A stretch of DNA of 64,000 bases from Sporosarcina globispora. GTDB taxonomy: Bacteria > Bacillota > Bacilli > Bacillales > Cytobacillaceae. Location of the stretch: contig NZ_LGUF01000007.1 in assembly GCF_001274725.1 (NCBI RefSeq), forward strand, positions 4,140,916 through 4,204,915, in the 5' to 3' direction. The notes beneath the pieces are model-generated. The model was not told the DNA's origin and searched no databases. It saw only the letters and a list, made by a program, of their open reading frames with translations. The position numbers and the translations under genes were made by a program. Each line of letters begins with the position of its first letter. Position 1 is the stretch's first letter. Shown here piece by piece: positions 51,545 to 62,161 of the stretch.

Positions 51545-51778
51545 TTATTGCTGGTTTTCCATATCCAGCTGAACACTGCGCTGTGGAACGAAGGTAGAAA
51601 TGGCATGCTTATAAACCAGCTGCTGCTTGCCTTCACACTCAAACAATACAGTAAAATTATCAAAGCCTTTAATTTGGCCTCTAATTTGGAATCCATTTAA
51701 CAAAAATACTGTACAATTAATATTATCCTTGCGTAGCTGATTAAGAACCTGATCCTGAATATTGATTGCTGATTTCAT
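51545..51778 (-). CDS. hfq: RNA chaperone Hfq
   Basis: The 77-residue protein has the Sm1 motif ([20 protein letters not shown], residues 11-30) and Sm2 motif ([10 protein letters not shown]), with Gln8 of the proximal RNA-binding site in INIQDQVLN. It forms a hexamer and binds small RNAs. In miaA-hfq operon order, 27 bases after the miaA stop. Confidence 0.97.
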   Translation of the reverse strand: MKSAINIQDQVLNQLRKDNINCTVFLLNGFQIRGQIKGFDNFTVLFECEGKQQLVYKHAISTFVPQRSVQLDMENQQ

Positions 51779-51805
51779 AATAATCCTCCTCTTTTATCTC
51801 TATCA

Positions 51806-52768
51806 TTATGTATTCGATTTTATTTTCAGCTTTCCTTCAATATGAGCAGAAATTTCAGCGAATTTTTTTTCAAACTCATGAGGGTCTGCTGTATTGGACA
51901 TATCAAACCATTCCACATTCATCTTGTTTCGAAACCAGGTTAGCTGCCTTTTTGCATATCTTCTTGAATTTTGCTTCAGATTTCCAATGGCCACATCCAG
52001 TGAAACACGCCCATTGAAGTATTCATACAGCTCTTTATACCCGATGGCCTGAATGGACTGGCAATCTTTCAATCCCTGATCAAATAAGGATTTCACCTCT
52101 TCAAGCAATCCTTCCTTTATCATAATGTCAACACGGTGATTAATGCGCACATATAAGATTTCCCGTTCCATGGTTAATCCGATCAGTGCCATATTATAAA
52201 GAAGTTCAGGATCCTGTTTCTTTTGATACTCAGACATCGTTTTCCCGGTGCAATGGTAAATTTCCAGTGCCCTGATGACTCTTCTTATATTATTGGGATG
52301 AATTTTCTCCGCACTTTCAGGATCAATGGCCAAAAGCTCCTTAAAAATGGCATCGTTCCCTTCCCTTTCGGAACGTTCCTCCAATGTTCTTCTGAATTCC
52401 TCATCTGAAGGAGCTTCAGAAAATTGGTAATCATAAATAACGGACTGAATATACAATCCCGTGCCGCCAACAATCATTGGAAGTTTGCCCCTTGAAGTAA
52501 TCTCTGTGATCTTACTGCGGACCAATTCCTGAAATTCAGCTGCGGAAAAAGGATCTTCAGGGTTCTTGATGTCAATGAGATGATGCGGGATTCCCTCCAT
52601 CTCTTCTTCTTTAATTTTTGCCGTGCCGATATCCATGCTTTTATATATTTGCATAGAATCTCCGCTGATAATCTCGGCATTAAATCTTTTCGCAAGAAGA
52701 ATGCTTAATTTTGTTTTTCCAACAGCTGTAGGTCCTATCAGCACTGCAAGCTTTTCTTTTTCACTCAT
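51806..52768 (-). CDS. miaA: tRNA dimethylallyltransferase MiaA
   Basis: The 320-residue enzyme has the P-loop GPTAVGKTKLS (12-22), SGDSMQIYKSMDIGTAK (about 35-51) and MIVGGTGLYIQSV (about 98-110). It adds dimethylallyl to A37 of tRNAs reading U-starting codons; MiaB, encoded at the right end, then adds a methylthio group. It heads the miaA-hfq unit. Confidence 0.98.
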   Translation of the reverse strand: MSEKEKLAVLIGPTAVGKTKLSILLAKRFNAEIISGDSMQIYKSMDIGTAKIKEEEMEGIPHHLIDIKNPEDPFSAAEFQELVRSKITEITSRGKLPMIVGGTGLYIQSVIYDYQFSEAPSDEEFRRTLEERSEREGNDAIFKELLAIDPESAEKIHPNNIRRVIRALEIYHCTGKTMSEYQKKQDPELLYNMALIGLTMEREILYVRINHRVDIMIKEGLLEEVKSLFDQGLKDCQSIQAIGYKELYEYFNGRVSLDVAIGNLKQNSRRYAKRQLTWFRNKMNVEWFDMSNTADPHEFEKKFAEISAHIEGKLKIKSNT

Positions 52769-52823
52769 CTGTTCACTGCCTTTACTGCCATTCTATTTAT
52801 TATCCTACCATAAAGTGAAACTT

Positions 52824-53011
52824 CAATCAGCAGGGTCGCTTTTTACCCTGCTGATTGTTAGTTGAGGCCCACAGGAGGTGGGTCACAAAGACGTTGCCAC
52901 AGGAAGTGGAGTTCTTGTCTTTGTTCTTTTTCGGGCCTCAACGGGCAGTTTGACCTTCACTAATCCTACTCTGAATTCTCCCGAGTCATAAAGTGAGGGT
53001 CTTTCTGCCCG
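52824..53011. other. Multi-stem structured element between miaA and mreBH
   Basis: Three consecutive structures lie in the divergent gap. First, CAATCAGCAGGGT/ACCCTGCTGATTG (52824-52857). Second, a three-way junction at 52861-52942 with outer arms GTTGAGGCCC/GGGCCTCAAC, inner stem ACAAAGAC/GTCTTTGT and two CCAC-AGGA-GTGG type hairpins. Third, 52942-53011 with CGGGCAG/CTGCCCG and GACCTTCACT/AGTGAGGGTC. It resembles dispersed structured repeats of Bacillaceae rather than a terminator, as long T runs are absent. Confidence 0.6.
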
Positions 53012-53255
53012 TTAGACTGCGATAAGGCAGGAAAATTTTTCAGGTATCATCTTACCATTCTTTTTACAAAAACAGAACATTTATGCATTATGAACAGATT
53101 TTGCCCATCCTATTCGACATTTTCCCTAAAATTTTCTTATAAAATTACATTTTATTAACGATTCCATAACAAACAAAGGCTAACCCCCAAAATCATGTTA
53201 ATTTATTAGAAGGTTATATTGTGACAATATAAATTTGGAATTGGGTGAATAATTC
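53012..53255 (+). promoter_or_regulatory. mreBH upstream region
   Basis: AT-rich, no gene. ACCCCC at 53183-53188 resembles the -35 element of SigI promoters, which drive mreBH in Bacillus subtilis, but a CGAA-type -10 box is not visible at the proper distance. The ribosome site is weak (TGGGTGA before ATG 53256). Confidence 0.25.
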
Positions 53256-54263
53256 ATGATAAATACATCTGAAATTGGAATTGACTTAGGGACCGCTAAT
53301 ATCCTTGTATACAGCAAAACAAAGGGAATTATTTTAAATGAACCTTCTGTTGTAGCAATTGATACAGAAACGAAAAAAGTGTTAGCTGTTGGTAAAGAAG
53401 CAAAAGAAATGATTGGTAAAACACCTGGCCGAATTATTGCAATTCGCCCTCTTAAAGATGGTGTTATAGCTGATTATGATACAACAACAGAAATGCTTCG
53501 CCAGGTAATGAGAAAAGCATCGAAGAAAGTCGGATTTGCGATTCGAAAACCTAATGTGGTTGTATGTACTCCTTCAGGTTCTACCTCTGTAGAAAGAAGA
53601 GCTATTCAGGACGCAGTCCGAAATGCCGGAGCAAAAAAAGTACATCTTATTGAAGAACCGGTAGCTGCTGCAATCGGTGCAGGCATGCCTGTTGATGAGC
53701 CTGTTGCAAATGTTGTTGTAGATATTGGCGGCGGTTCAACGGAAGTGGCCATCATCTCCTTTGGCGGCGTGGTTGCCTGCCATTCCATCCGGATTGGCGG
53801 CGACAGACTCGATGATGACATTATTCAGCATGTCCGCAAAGAATATAATGTCCTTATTGGAGAAAGAACAGCTGAAAAAATTAAAATGGAAATCGGCTAT
53901 GCATTAATCGACCATGAAGAAATGACAATGGAGGTACGAGGCAGGGACCTAGTGACTGGTTTGCCCAAAACGATCACATTGTCTTCATTTGAGATTCGTG
54001 ATGCAATGAGAGAAGCCCTCCTGCATATCCTTGAGGCTATCCGTGCCACTTTAGAAGACAGCCCTGCCGAACTGAGCGGTGACATCGTTGACCGCGGAGT
54101 TATTTTATCCGGAGGCGGCGCTCTCCTTAATGGCATGCAGGATTGGTTATCCCATGAAATTGTCGTACCTGTGCACCTAGCTCCAAATCCTCTTGAATCT
54201 GTTGCGGTTGGAACAGGGGTTGCATTAAAATATATTGATAAACTTCATACATTGGTAAGATAA
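53256..54263 (+). CDS. mreBH: Actin-like cell shape protein MreBH
   Basis: The 335-residue protein has actin-fold phosphate loops [14 protein letters not shown] (7-20) and [19 protein letters not shown] (about 152-170), plus [19 protein letters not shown] (about 274-292). Comparison from memory favours MreBH over MreB or Mbl ([18 protein letters not shown]). It guides wall synthesis and, in Bacillus subtilis, the LytE autolysin. Single gene closed by its own terminator. Confidence 0.9.
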   Translation: MINTSEIGIDLGTANILVYSKTKGIILNEPSVVAIDTETKKVLAVGKEAKEMIGKTPGRIIAIRPLKDGVIADYDTTTEMLRQVMRKASKKVGFAIRKPNVVVCTPSGSTSVERRAIQDAVRNAGAKKVHLIEEPVAAAIGAGMPVDEPVANVVVDIGGGSTEVAIISFGGVVACHSIRIGGDRLDDDIIQHVRKEYNVLIGERTAEKIKMEIGYALIDHEEMTMEVRGRDLVTGLPKTITLSSFEIRDAMREALLHILEAIRATLEDSPAELSGDIVDRGVILSGGGALLNGMQDWLSHEIVVPVHLAPNPLESVAVGTGVALKYIDKLHTLVR

Positions 54264-54275
54264 TTTAAATTGAAG

Positions 54276-54309
54276 AGCATCCATTTTGTGAAATGGGTGC
54301 TTTTTTTTT
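54276..54309 (+). terminator. mreBH terminator
   Basis: AGCATCCATTT and AAATGGGTGCT pair with a TGTG loop and run into nine T residues. Confidence 0.97.
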
Positions 54310-54377
54310 GTACAGTAGAAAATTTTTAAGAGCAAAACCCCTTTTTAGTTTACATAATATTATTATCGTAACGAAAA

Positions 54378-54404
54378 AACACCAAACCCACCTGGTTCAG
54401 CGTT
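54378..54404 (-). terminator. mutSL operon terminator
   Basis: In the - transcript AACGCTGAACC pairs fully with GGTTTGGTGTT if G-U pairs are allowed, followed by TTTTCG. It ends mutSL eight bases after the mutL stop. Confidence 0.8.
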
Positions 54405-54411
54405 TTTCACT

Positions 54412-56337
54412 CTACATAACCCTTTTAAACATTTTCTCCATCTCATAAGTCGAATAATGAATGATGATCGGCCGTCCATGCGGGCATGTGAACGGATCGG
54501 AGGACCTCCGCAATTCATCAAGCAGCGCCTGGATTTCATCATTGCGCAGGTGCTGGTTAGCTTTAATGGAAGCTTTACAGCTCATCATAATGGCGGCTTC
54601 CTCACGCAGTTTTTTAATATCGACTCTCTTCATGGCTAATAGCTGTTCAATCATATCCTCGATGATTTCCTGTTCCTCGCCTTTTGGCAGCCATTGCGGA
54701 TGGGAGCGGACAATAAAGCTGTTATGCCCAAACGGCTCCAGGAAGACCCCCACTTTTTCAAGCTCGCCTTTGTATTCATCAATTTTAATATAATCATCAG
54801 TTGAATACTCAAATGTCAGCGGAATGAGCATTTCCTGCAATTCGCTTTCTACCTGGCCGACTTTCTCTCTAAAATACTCATACTTGATGCGCTCCTGGGC
54901 GGCATGCTGGTCAATGATATAAAGGCCCCGGTCGTTTTGTGCAAAGATATATGTCCCATGCATTTGCCCGATTGGATAGAGCGGCGGCACCCTGGATGAC
55001 TCCTGCTCTCCATGGGCTACAGCCAGAAATTGCTCCAATCCTGCAGCCCTTGGCTCTTCTGGCTGGAACAAATGCTGATCTGCTGCTGGCTCTTCTGCTG
55101 TAGGGCTAAAATCCACTGAATGAGTTTCCTGAACTCCAGAAGAATTTGAATCGGCCGGCTCAGCAGCACTGCTCTGGTTTGTTTCTGCCACCCTATTCGG
55201 GTACTGCCAAACAGCTTCTTCTTGCGCTTCATGCAAATAAGCGGGTATGGGGACCGGACGCTCTTCCCTTTCCGGCAAATGATCCAAATCAAGAGCAGTT
55301 TGCTCAGACTTTGGCTTCATGCTCTTCGGCTGCGTAAATCCGGATGGAATGAGTTCCTCCTTTTTAAACGCCGCCTTCAAGGCACCGGATACAAGATCAT
55401 TCAATTCATGCTCCTTGCTTAAGCGCACCTCCATTTTCGAAGGGTGGACGTTCACATCGACAAGGAGGGGATCCATTTCAATATTCAGAAGTACAATCGG
55501 ATAGCGGCCGATTGGCAGAAGGGTATGATATCCTTCCTGAATGGCCTTGGCCAATGAATAGTTCTTGATAAAACGGCCGTTGATCATGGTTGAAATGTAG
55601 TTTCTTGAAGCTCTAGTAATCTCCGGCAGTGCTGCATAGCCGCTTATTTTAAAATCAAGCGAGCTTGCTTCAATCGGAACCATCTTTTTCACGATATTCA
55701 GGCCGTAAATCGCAGCAAGCACCTGGCGAACATCGCCGTTTCCGTTCGTCTGCAGGAGCTTTCTCTCATTATGGATCAGGCGGATGGCGACCTCCGGATG
55801 GGCAAGTGAGAGCCTGTTAACCACATCTGTAATATTTCCAAGCTCTGTGTGAATCGTCTTCATATACTTAAGACGGGCAGGTGTGTTGAAAAATAAATCC
55901 GTCACAGTCAGGTCGGTCCCTTTTCTGCCTGGGGCCTTTTCCATCACTTCAACTTTCCCGCCTTCGATGACAACACGAGTCCCGGCATCCCCGGTTGAAG
56001 TTTTCATTTCAATCCGGGAAACTGACGCGATACTTGGCAATGCCTCGCCGCGGAATCCAAGCGTACGGATGCGGAAAAGATCATTTTCGTCTTTAATTTT
56101 ACTTGTAGCATGGCGATGAAAAGCATTCAGTACATCATCTTCCTCAATACCATCACCATTATCAATGATGCGGATTTTGGCCAGGCCGGCTTCTTCCACT
56201 TCGATTTCAATAATTGTGCTTCCGGCATCGATCGAGTTCTCCATCAATTCTTTTACAACTGATGCAGGACGCTCCACTACCTCGCCGGCAGCAATCTTAT
56301 TCGAAAGCGAATCATCGAGCTGAATGATTTTCCCCAT
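54412..56337 (-). CDS. mutL: DNA mismatch repair endonuclease MutL
   Basis: The 641-residue protein has the GHKL ATPase ([14 protein letters not shown], residues 26-39; [18 protein letters not shown]) and a C-terminal endonuclease domain with [12 protein letters not shown] (metal site) and SCKAS plus CPHGRP (zinc site). It nicks the new strand after MutS recognition. The variable linker (about 330-440) is rich in Glu, Pro and Ala. It follows mutS by 18 bases. Confidence 0.97.
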   Translation of the reverse strand: MGKIIQLDDSLSNKIAAGEVVERPASVVKELMENSIDAGSTIIEIEVEEAGLAKIRIIDNGDGIEEDDVLNAFHRHATSKIKDENDLFRIRTLGFRGEALPSIASVSRIEMKTSTGDAGTRVVIEGGKVEVMEKAPGRKGTDLTVTDLFFNTPARLKYMKTIHTELGNITDVVNRLSLAHPEVAIRLIHNERKLLQTNGNGDVRQVLAAIYGLNIVKKMVPIEASSLDFKISGYAALPEITRASRNYISTMINGRFIKNYSLAKAIQEGYHTLLPIGRYPIVLLNIEMDPLLVDVNVHPSKMEVRLSKEHELNDLVSGALKAAFKKEELIPSGFTQPKSMKPKSEQTALDLDHLPEREERPVPIPAYLHEAQEEAVWQYPNRVAETNQSSAAEPADSNSSGVQETHSVDFSPTAEEPAADQHLFQPEEPRAAGLEQFLAVAHGEQESSRVPPLYPIGQMHGTYIFAQNDRGLYIIDQHAAQERIKYEYFREKVGQVESELQEMLIPLTFEYSTDDYIKIDEYKGELEKVGVFLEPFGHNSFIVRSHPQWLPKGEEQEIIEDMIEQLLAMKRVDIKKLREEAAIMMSCKASIKANQHLRNDEIQALLDELRRSSDPFTCPHGRPIIIHYSTYEMEKMFKRVM

Positions 56338-56355
56338 CTCGTCACCCCCTGTTTA

Positions 56356-58956
56356 TTAGTTCTTTAACTTTTTGTGCAGCTCATATAATGTATTTAATGC
56401 CTGCAGTGGTGTCATATCAAGAATATCAAGCCCTTTGACCTTATCAATAATCTTTTTTTCCTTAGAGCTGATTGGCGATTTCTTTACATCTTCAGGCTCC
56501 TCGAAGAAAGATAATTGTGCAGCAGGCTCTTCAACTTTTTCTGAAGCAGGAATCTCTTTCTTCACAGGACCAGAATTGCTTGATTCGAGCCCTGTTAAAA
56601 TTTCATTTGCCCTCACAATCAATTCATTCGGAAGCTCAGCAAGCTGGGCAACATGAATTCCATAACTCTTGTCTGCCGCACCTTCCTTAATTTTATGAAG
56701 GAACACAACCCGACCGTTTTGCTCCACTGCGCTGACATGGATGTTATTCACCTTTTGCAGTTCTTCTTCCAGCACGGTCAATTCATGATAATGCGTGGAA
56801 AATAGAGTCTTCGCCCCAATCCGGTTATGAATATATTCAATGATCGCCTGCGCCAAAGCCATTCCATCATAGGTTGAAGTTCCCCGCCCGATTTCATCGA
56901 ACAGAATCAAACTGTTTTGCGTAGCATTCACAATGGCGTTTTTCGCTTCAAGCATTTCGACCATGAATGTACTCTGGCCGGAAATGAGGTCATCAGCGGC
57001 CCCGATTCTGGTAAATACCTGGTCAAAGATCGGCAGCACCGCCACAGAAGCTGGGACATAACAGCCGATTTGAGCTAAAATCGCCGTCAGTGCGATTTGC
57101 CTCATATACGTACTTTTACCGGACATATTCGGCCCTGTAATCAGCAGCATTTCCCGGTCTGCATCCATATGGCAGTCATTCGGCACATATTCCTGTGCGT
57201 TCAGCACTTTTTCAACGACTGGATGGCGGCCGTCTTTGATATAAACCCGTCTTTCATTTGAAAAACTTGGCTTGGTATAATGCCTTTGCTCGCTGACAGC
57301 GGCGAAGCACTGAAGAACATCCAGCTCACTTACCGTTTTTGCCAGATTCTGCAATCTCGGAATATACTCTTTCACAAATTCGCGGACACTCGTAAATAGC
57401 TCATACTCCAGTTCGACGCATTTTTCCTGTGCTTCAAGAATGAGTGTCTCTTTTTCCTTTAATTCAGGCGTAATAAACCGTTCTGCATTGGTCAGCGTCT
57501 GCTTGCGCTCGTATTGCCCTTCTTTTAAAAGATGTAAATTTGCGCGCGTTACTTCAATATAATAGCCAAACACACGGTTAAAGCCGATTTTTAATGATCT
57601 GATCCCTGTTTTTTCTCGTTCCTGCTTTTCAAGCTGTGCAATCCAAGTTTTCCCGTTTCGGCTGGCATCACGGTATTTATCCAGCTCTTCGTGATAGCCG
57701 TCCTGAATGATGTTTCCATCCTTCAAAGATAGCGGCGGATTTTCCATAATGGCGCTTTCCAGCATATCCGTGACTTCCTCACAGGCATCCAGGCGGTCAG
57801 CGAGCCTCACAGCTTCTTCATTCGGAAGATTTGCGACCATTTCTTTTAAAATAGGAATCTGCTGAAGGGATTTCTTTAGCTGGACGAGGTCACGGGCGTT
57901 CACATTTCCAAATGCCACTCTTCCTGCCAGGCGTTCAAGATCATAGACTTCCTTCAGCTTTTCCCTGATTTCTTCCCGTTCAAAGAATGAGCCCATTAGC
58001 GTTTCAACAAGAGAATGACGGCGCTTGATTTCCTGCTCATCAATAAGCGGCCTGTCGATCCATTGCTTTAAAAGTCTGCCGCCCATGGCTGTCTTCGTTT
58101 CATCCAGTAGCCACAACAGAGAGCCCTTCTTGCCTTTGCTGCGAATGGTCTCTGTCAGCTCAAGATTCTTTTTCGAAAAATAATCGATTTTCATGTACTG
58201 ATTAATTTGATAGGTAGCCACTTTTTGCAGGTGATCCAGACTTCTTTTCTGCGTCCGGTACAGGTAATTAATCAATCTGGATGAGGTTGTCCTAAGCTTG
58301 TCCTGGTTTAAATCATCCAGAAGTCCCTCGAAAGAGCCGCGGACTCCGCAATCATCTTCAAATGAAATCGCCATGACGGAGCGTTCTTTCATTTTGCGCT
58401 GCCACTCTCCATCAAAGTCGGAAGAGATGACCACTTCCTTTGCTCCTGACATGAACAACTCGTTCAAAACTTCATCAAACCCGCCGCTTACCATCGTTAC
58501 CTTCGTCTCACCTGTCGATAAATCATTGGTGGCAAATCCAAACGTCTCATCTTCAAAAACAGAAATTGAAGCAATGTAGTTGTTTTCTTTTTCCTGAAGG
58601 CCCTTTCCTTCCATCATTGTTCCAGGTGTAATAAGCTGTACTACTTCCCGCTTCACTACACCCTTTGCCTGCTTCGGATCTTCTGTCTGCTCGCAAATTG
58701 CAACTTTATATCCTTTTTCAATCAATTGTTCAATATAAACCGGTGCTGAATGGTACGGCACCCCGCACATCGGAATCCGGTCTTCCGTACCGCCCTCGCG
58801 GCTGGTTAATGTGATTTCAAGCTCCTGTGATGCTTTAAGTGCATCCTCAAAAAACATTTCATAAAAGTCGCCAAGGCGAAAAAATAAAAAGGCATCCTGA
58901 TATTCTGCCTTTACCCGTAGATATTGCTGTATCATAGGCGTGTATGCTGCTGCCAT
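56356..58956 (-). CDS. mutS: DNA mismatch recognition protein MutS
   Basis: The 866-residue protein has the mismatch-reading FYEMF motif near residue 35, a clamp domain and the ABC-type ATPase with GPNMSGKST (about 605-613), [13 protein letters not shown] (Walker B) and a C-terminal helix-turn-helix. The start is ATG 58956, behind GGAGG, rather than a TTG four codons upstream. A SigB-like beta-clamp peptide near the C-terminus (QLSFFEE, about 810) fits the known MutS clamp motif. Confidence 0.97.
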   Translation of the reverse strand: MAAAYTPMIQQYLRVKAEYQDAFLFFRLGDFYEMFFEDALKASQELEITLTSREGGTEDRIPMCGVPYHSAPVYIEQLIEKGYKVAICEQTEDPKQAKGVVKREVVQLITPGTMMEGKGLQEKENNYIASISVFEDETFGFATNDLSTGETKVTMVSGGFDEVLNELFMSGAKEVVISSDFDGEWQRKMKERSVMAISFEDDCGVRGSFEGLLDDLNQDKLRTTSSRLINYLYRTQKRSLDHLQKVATYQINQYMKIDYFSKKNLELTETIRSKGKKGSLLWLLDETKTAMGGRLLKQWIDRPLIDEQEIKRRHSLVETLMGSFFEREEIREKLKEVYDLERLAGRVAFGNVNARDLVQLKKSLQQIPILKEMVANLPNEEAVRLADRLDACEEVTDMLESAIMENPPLSLKDGNIIQDGYHEELDKYRDASRNGKTWIAQLEKQEREKTGIRSLKIGFNRVFGYYIEVTRANLHLLKEGQYERKQTLTNAERFITPELKEKETLILEAQEKCVELEYELFTSVREFVKEYIPRLQNLAKTVSELDVLQCFAAVSEQRHYTKPSFSNERRVYIKDGRHPVVEKVLNAQEYVPNDCHMDADREMLLITGPNMSGKSTYMRQIALTAILAQIGCYVPASVAVLPIFDQVFTRIGAADDLISGQSTFMVEMLEAKNAIVNATQNSLILFDEIGRGTSTYDGMALAQAIIEYIHNRIGAKTLFSTHYHELTVLEEELQKVNNIHVSAVEQNGRVVFLHKIKEGAADKSYGIHVAQLAELPNELIVRANEILTGLESSNSGPVKKEIPASEKVEEPAAQLSFFEEPEDVKKSPISSKEKKIIDKVKGLDILDMTPLQALNTLYELHKKLKN

Positions 58957-59339
58957 AACTTCCTCCAACGATCTATAATCTATTAATTTTCTATTCTATT
59001 CCTGTTTCAGAGTTTTCTCCGAGAACATCTTTTTCATTATATCATAGATTATTGGCTGACTCAGACGAGCAATATTTGCCTTGACTATTTCTTATATATT
59101 GATAGGCTTGTAAATTATGCCCGTTGATTTCGCTGCGGACACTTGCTTTCCGCGGTGAGGAATGAGAGCCTCCTCGGCTTTGCCTGCGGGGTCTCTCACT
59201 TCCCTCTCCTCCCTCAGGAGTCGGGTGTCCTCCGCTCCAATCAACTCAGAGGTTAAACTATATTTGCGTTTAGTGAGCAGCAAAACAGTCTTGCCACAAA
59301 TAAAACAGCAGCTCCCCAATCGAGAGCTGCCAGGATGTA
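58957..59339. other. Gap between mutS and PH-domain gene
   Basis: Mostly AT-rich, with one dispersed repeat (59123-59245). The GAGAGCTG hairpin near 59322-59335 (CAGCTCCC...GAGAGCTGC) may end the gene on the right. No coding frame is credible here. Confidence 0.5.
59123..59245. repeat. Dispersed Bacillaceae-type repeat with inverted ends
   Basis: The ends GTTGATTTCGCTGCGGACAC (59123) and, on the opposite strand, GTTGATTGGAGCGGAGGACA (59245) are imperfect inverted copies. Between them lie GC-rich segments (CCGCGG, TGCGGGGTCTCTCACTTCC). I recall this kind of element as a very common repeat in Bacillaceae intergenic regions. No frame is kept, so it is non-coding. Confidence 0.75.
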
Positions 59340-59957
59340 TTAGTTATTGATGTATTTTTCAAACACATAGCCAAAATCTTTAACATTGTATTTCTTGCGG
59401 CTGTTCATCAGCCAGTTGAAGGCTGTTTCATTTAATACGCGGAAATTGTCCACCACGCTGGCGTCCTGATTAGACACTGAACGTCCAAGAGTGCTTGATG
59501 CCAGAGTCAGGCTTTTTTCAGCATACTCCATGGACACCTCATTTTCGCGGCAAATCTCGGAGATGCGGATCAATGCTTTATATAAATCTTTCAATTCTTC
59601 AATATGCTTTTTATGTACGTCGATCGAGAAAGCCTGAGATCCGATCACGAATTTGATTTCCACATCCAAATCGACTGTGCCGGCTGTTTCAAGCATGACA
59701 TTTGAAATGCTGTACTCACGGTAGCTGTAACGCTTAAGTGTGCGTTTTTTGCTGACCGCACTTGTACCGTCCAGATGAATTAGCGCCTTATTTGTAAAGC
59801 AGTATTCGTCAGATTTGGATTTGATCAGGAAATAAATTTTCTCATTATCTTCGTGAAGGACATAATCGTCTGCATCGACTTTGTCATAATCAGCAGGCTG
59901 GATGACGCTTCCTACATCGCTTAATCCCAATACATCAGAGGCAACCTTTTTAAACAT
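59340..59957 (-). CDS. PH-domain and YvbH-like protein (205 aa)
   Basis: From ATG 59957 (MFKKVASDVLGLSDVG) the N-terminal half is a bacterial PH-like beta barrel (FTNKALIHLDGTSAVSKKRT), and the C-terminal 90 residues match the YvbH-type helical extension (about 120-205). Such Firmicute proteins are cytoplasmic with unknown partners, perhaps oligomeric. Gene stands alone with its own ribosome site. Function not established. Confidence 0.8.
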   Translation of the reverse strand: MFKKVASDVLGLSDVGSVIQPADYDKVDADDYVLHEDNEKIYFLIKSKSDEYCFTNKALIHLDGTSAVSKKRTLKRYSYREYSISNVMLETAGTVDLDVEIKFVIGSQAFSIDVHKKHIEELKDLYKALIRISEICRENEVSMEYAEKSLTLASSTLGRSVSNQDASVVDNFRVLNETAFNWLMNSRKKYNVKDFGYVFEKYINN

Positions 59958-60075
59958 AAACACTCAACCTTTCATCAATCATTTTACTACTTTGCTATTT
60001 TAACATATTTAGGAAAACGATGGCTTATTCATTTTAAACTTTATAATGGAAAAGCTCCCGGCTGAACCGGAAGCC

Positions 60076-61125
60076 TCATATTCCCGCCGTATTCATCAAT
60101 ACAACCGGCCATCCATCGGGATCTTCTATCGTCACTCCGCCTCTGCCCCAATAAGGATTTTCCGGTTCGGTTTCTAAATATCCAAAAGCAGCAAGCCTTT
60201 CGGTGATTTTATCCCGCTCAAAACGATCTGCTACATAAAAGACTAATAGATGCTCCTTTGTCGGCTGCGGAAGCTCCATTTTTTCCTTGGATTGAGTAAA
60301 TTCTAGGTGATACTGGCTGTCGGGAAGTCCGATCATAATGCCATCATATCCTTCATGATGCCAGAACTCGCCGACTCTCTTCAGGCCAAGTCCTTTTTCA
60401 TAAAAAGCAATGAGTTTATCAAGCTGGTTTGTCGGACGTGCAATGCGAAATTGTACAGCCGGGACGCTCCCTTCCCATTCCTTTCTCACGATCACTTCGT
60501 AAGGATATTCCTGATGATGAAGCCTGGCATCCCTTGGTCCTGAAGCAAATATTTTAATAGGAGAAATAACAGCGGCCCTTTCTGTTGGATACCAATTCCG
60601 CCCTTCCTTCACAAGAACAAAAACTCCTTCCCTGTCCCCGTAAAAAGCAAATGTCTCACTGGAATCCATCTGTTGATTGTACAGAAATTGTTCTAAATCC
60701 TGCTCCATTGCTGCTACATTCCTGACAGGGATGCCAATTTCCCCAACATCATGCCAGCGCAGGCCCTCCTTCTTTACACCATCCAGGGGCCGCTCCAGAA
60801 TCTCCAGAATGTTTCCGTCCGGATCCATAAAATATGCCTGCTTGCCTTTCCAGAACATGCTGTACTCGCCGCTCTCATTTGGAAGCAGCACACTTTCAGC
60901 ACCTAATTTCTGATAAATATGATCAAAGTACCCGGCATTTGTCCGGAAACACACATGATAAAAGGGAATGGATGCATCTTTCTCAAAAAAAAGTTTTGTT
61001 GAACCGGCCATAATCGTAAAATAACTCTCAGTCTCTGTCAGCAGCTCCATCTCCAGCACATTTGTATAAAAGTCTTTCATTCGGTCCAAATCATGGCACT
61101 TTAAATTTAATTGATATATTTTCAT
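60076..61125 (-). CDS. Two-domain VOC (glyoxalase/dioxygenase-fold) protein
   Basis: Start ATG 61125 behind GGGGAGAGG gives 349 residues. The N-terminal VOC domain begins MKIYQLNLKCHDLDRMKDFY and contains YFMDPDGNILEILER; the C-terminal one contains FRIARPTNQLDKLIAFYEKG and WGRGGVTIEDPDGWPVVLM. The DPDGN and DPDGW motifs are typical of the vicinal oxygen chelate family. Metal ligands appear to be present but substrate is unknown; a glyoxalase, fosfomycin- or catechol-type activity is possible. The earlier in-frame start is unlikely. Confidence 0.8.
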   Translation of the reverse strand: MKIYQLNLKCHDLDRMKDFYTNVLEMELLTETESYFTIMAGSTKLFFEKDASIPFYHVCFRTNAGYFDHIYQKLGAESVLLPNESGEYSMFWKGKQAYFMDPDGNILEILERPLDGVKKEGLRWHDVGEIGIPVRNVAAMEQDLEQFLYNQQMDSSETFAFYGDREGVFVLVKEGRNWYPTERAAVISPIKIFASGPRDARLHHQEYPYEVIVRKEWEGSVPAVQFRIARPTNQLDKLIAFYEKGLGLKRVGEFWHHEGYDGIMIGLPDSQYHLEFTQSKEKMELPQPTKEHLLVFYVADRFERDKITERLAAFGYLETEPENPYWGRGGVTIEDPDGWPVVLMNTAGI

Positions 61126-61257
61126 CTTGCCTCTCCCCTTTGCTTCTAATAACTCCATTCTAAGGAAAGACTCAGCAGATGAATTCAGACTAAAGACGGA
61201 AAAAGTCCTCGTCAATTTGCTCGAATCCGGGTGACCTATAAAAATGAAAAAAAGAAA

Positions 61258-61282
61258 AACTAGGAAGCAAAACCTCCTAGTT
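61258..61282 (-). terminator. cotE terminator
   Basis: AACTAGGA and TCCTAGTT pair in the - transcript and are followed by TTTCTTTTTTTC. Confidence 0.9.
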
Positions 61283-61287
61283 TGTCA

Positions 61288-61833
61288 TTACTCTTCTTCA
61301 GTTCCAACTAAGAAATCCGGATTTAAATCCTCGAATTCTTCATCTTCAACATCAAGTCCCCAGGCGTCATCATCGCATTCACATTTGTCTGGGTAAACAG
61401 CTACACAAACCTTTGTTTCACCGATTACTTCGACCATGAATTCTCTTTCCACAGTGACGATGATTTTGTTGCCGTTTGGAGAAATGACTGCTTCACAGCA
61501 GCTCGGCTGCTGCAGAACACGGGCGATGACATCATGGTCATCTAAACAGTCCGGATCACGGTACTTCAATTTAATGACATCTTTATACTCAACCCGTTCG
61601 GTAACAACTTCGGTTTTTGTATTATTGTTGAAAGAGTACCAAACGTTAATGTCATAATGGCCGCTGATTTCTACTGTTTTTCCAGTTTTCTTCGCCTCGT
61701 ACGTATGGTTTATTATCCAGCAGCCAAGTATGCTTGACGGATGGTGTGACGGGCAGATCGTATGATTGGACTGTGTGAATTTACGTCCTTTCGCAACGAC
61801 CGCTTTCGTTATAATCTCTCTGTAATCTCCCAT
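61288..61833 (-). CDS. cotE: Spore outer coat morphogenetic protein CotE
   Basis: From ATG 61833 (GGAGG before) the 181-residue protein begins [20 protein letters not shown], contains [20 protein letters not shown] (about 37-56) and has an acidic C-terminal tail ([21 protein letters not shown] end region). CotE directs outer coat assembly in the mother cell. Position between ricA and mutS is the Bacillus order. A SigK-type promoter is visible upstream. Confidence 0.96.
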   Translation of the reverse strand: MGDYREIITKAVVAKGRKFTQSNHTICPSHHPSSILGCWIINHTYEAKKTGKTVEISGHYDINVWYSFNNNTKTEVVTERVEYKDVIKLKYRDPDCLDDHDVIARVLQQPSCCEAVISPNGNKIIVTVEREFMVEVIGETKVCVAVYPDKCECDDDAWGLDVEDEEFEDLNPDFLVGTEEE

Positions 61834-61938
61834 TGCGAGCGAACCCTCCTCATTCATTTTCAATTCATCCTATGCGGGATATTAGACTAGTGTGCGATAA
61901 TTTTTGATGAATGTTAGGCAAAAGTATAGGCATGATTT

Positions 61939-61965
61939 ATAGTATGCCGGGAGCGGGCGAATGTT
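61939..61965 (-). promoter_or_regulatory. Candidate SigK promoter of cotE
   Basis: On the - strand AC (61965-61964), a 16-base spacer and CATACTATA (61947-61939) match the SigK consensus (AC, then CATANNNTA). It lies 106 bases before the cotE start. Bacillus subtilis cotE has SigE and SigK promoters; a SigE promoter was not identified. Confidence 0.6.
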
Positions 61966-62161
61966 CCGGTCTGAACATATCCAATAGGAGAAATCTCCAG
62001 GTAAGTCAATATAAATAAAGGAAAATGCCTACCTGGGGTAATACACCTTTACTCACCATTAGGCATCTAATTGGAAATGAACGTTTGTCCTGTTACATCT
62101 GCGGAAGACAGCTTGGCTCATGAATCAATATAATAAACTATCGATAAGGAGGTGAACAGGA

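Noticed and set aside
52824..52857. miaA terminator
   Set aside because: It lies upstream of miaA (which is on -) and upstream of mreBH (on +), without T runs; it cannot end either gene.
53183..53188. SigI promoter for mreBH
   Set aside because: The -35-like ACCCCC has no CGAA-type -10 at the right distance, so it is noted but not claimed.
59092..59319. 75-codon - strand frame between mutS and the PH-domain gene
   Set aside because: It runs across the dispersed repeat and has no ribosome site or family likeness.
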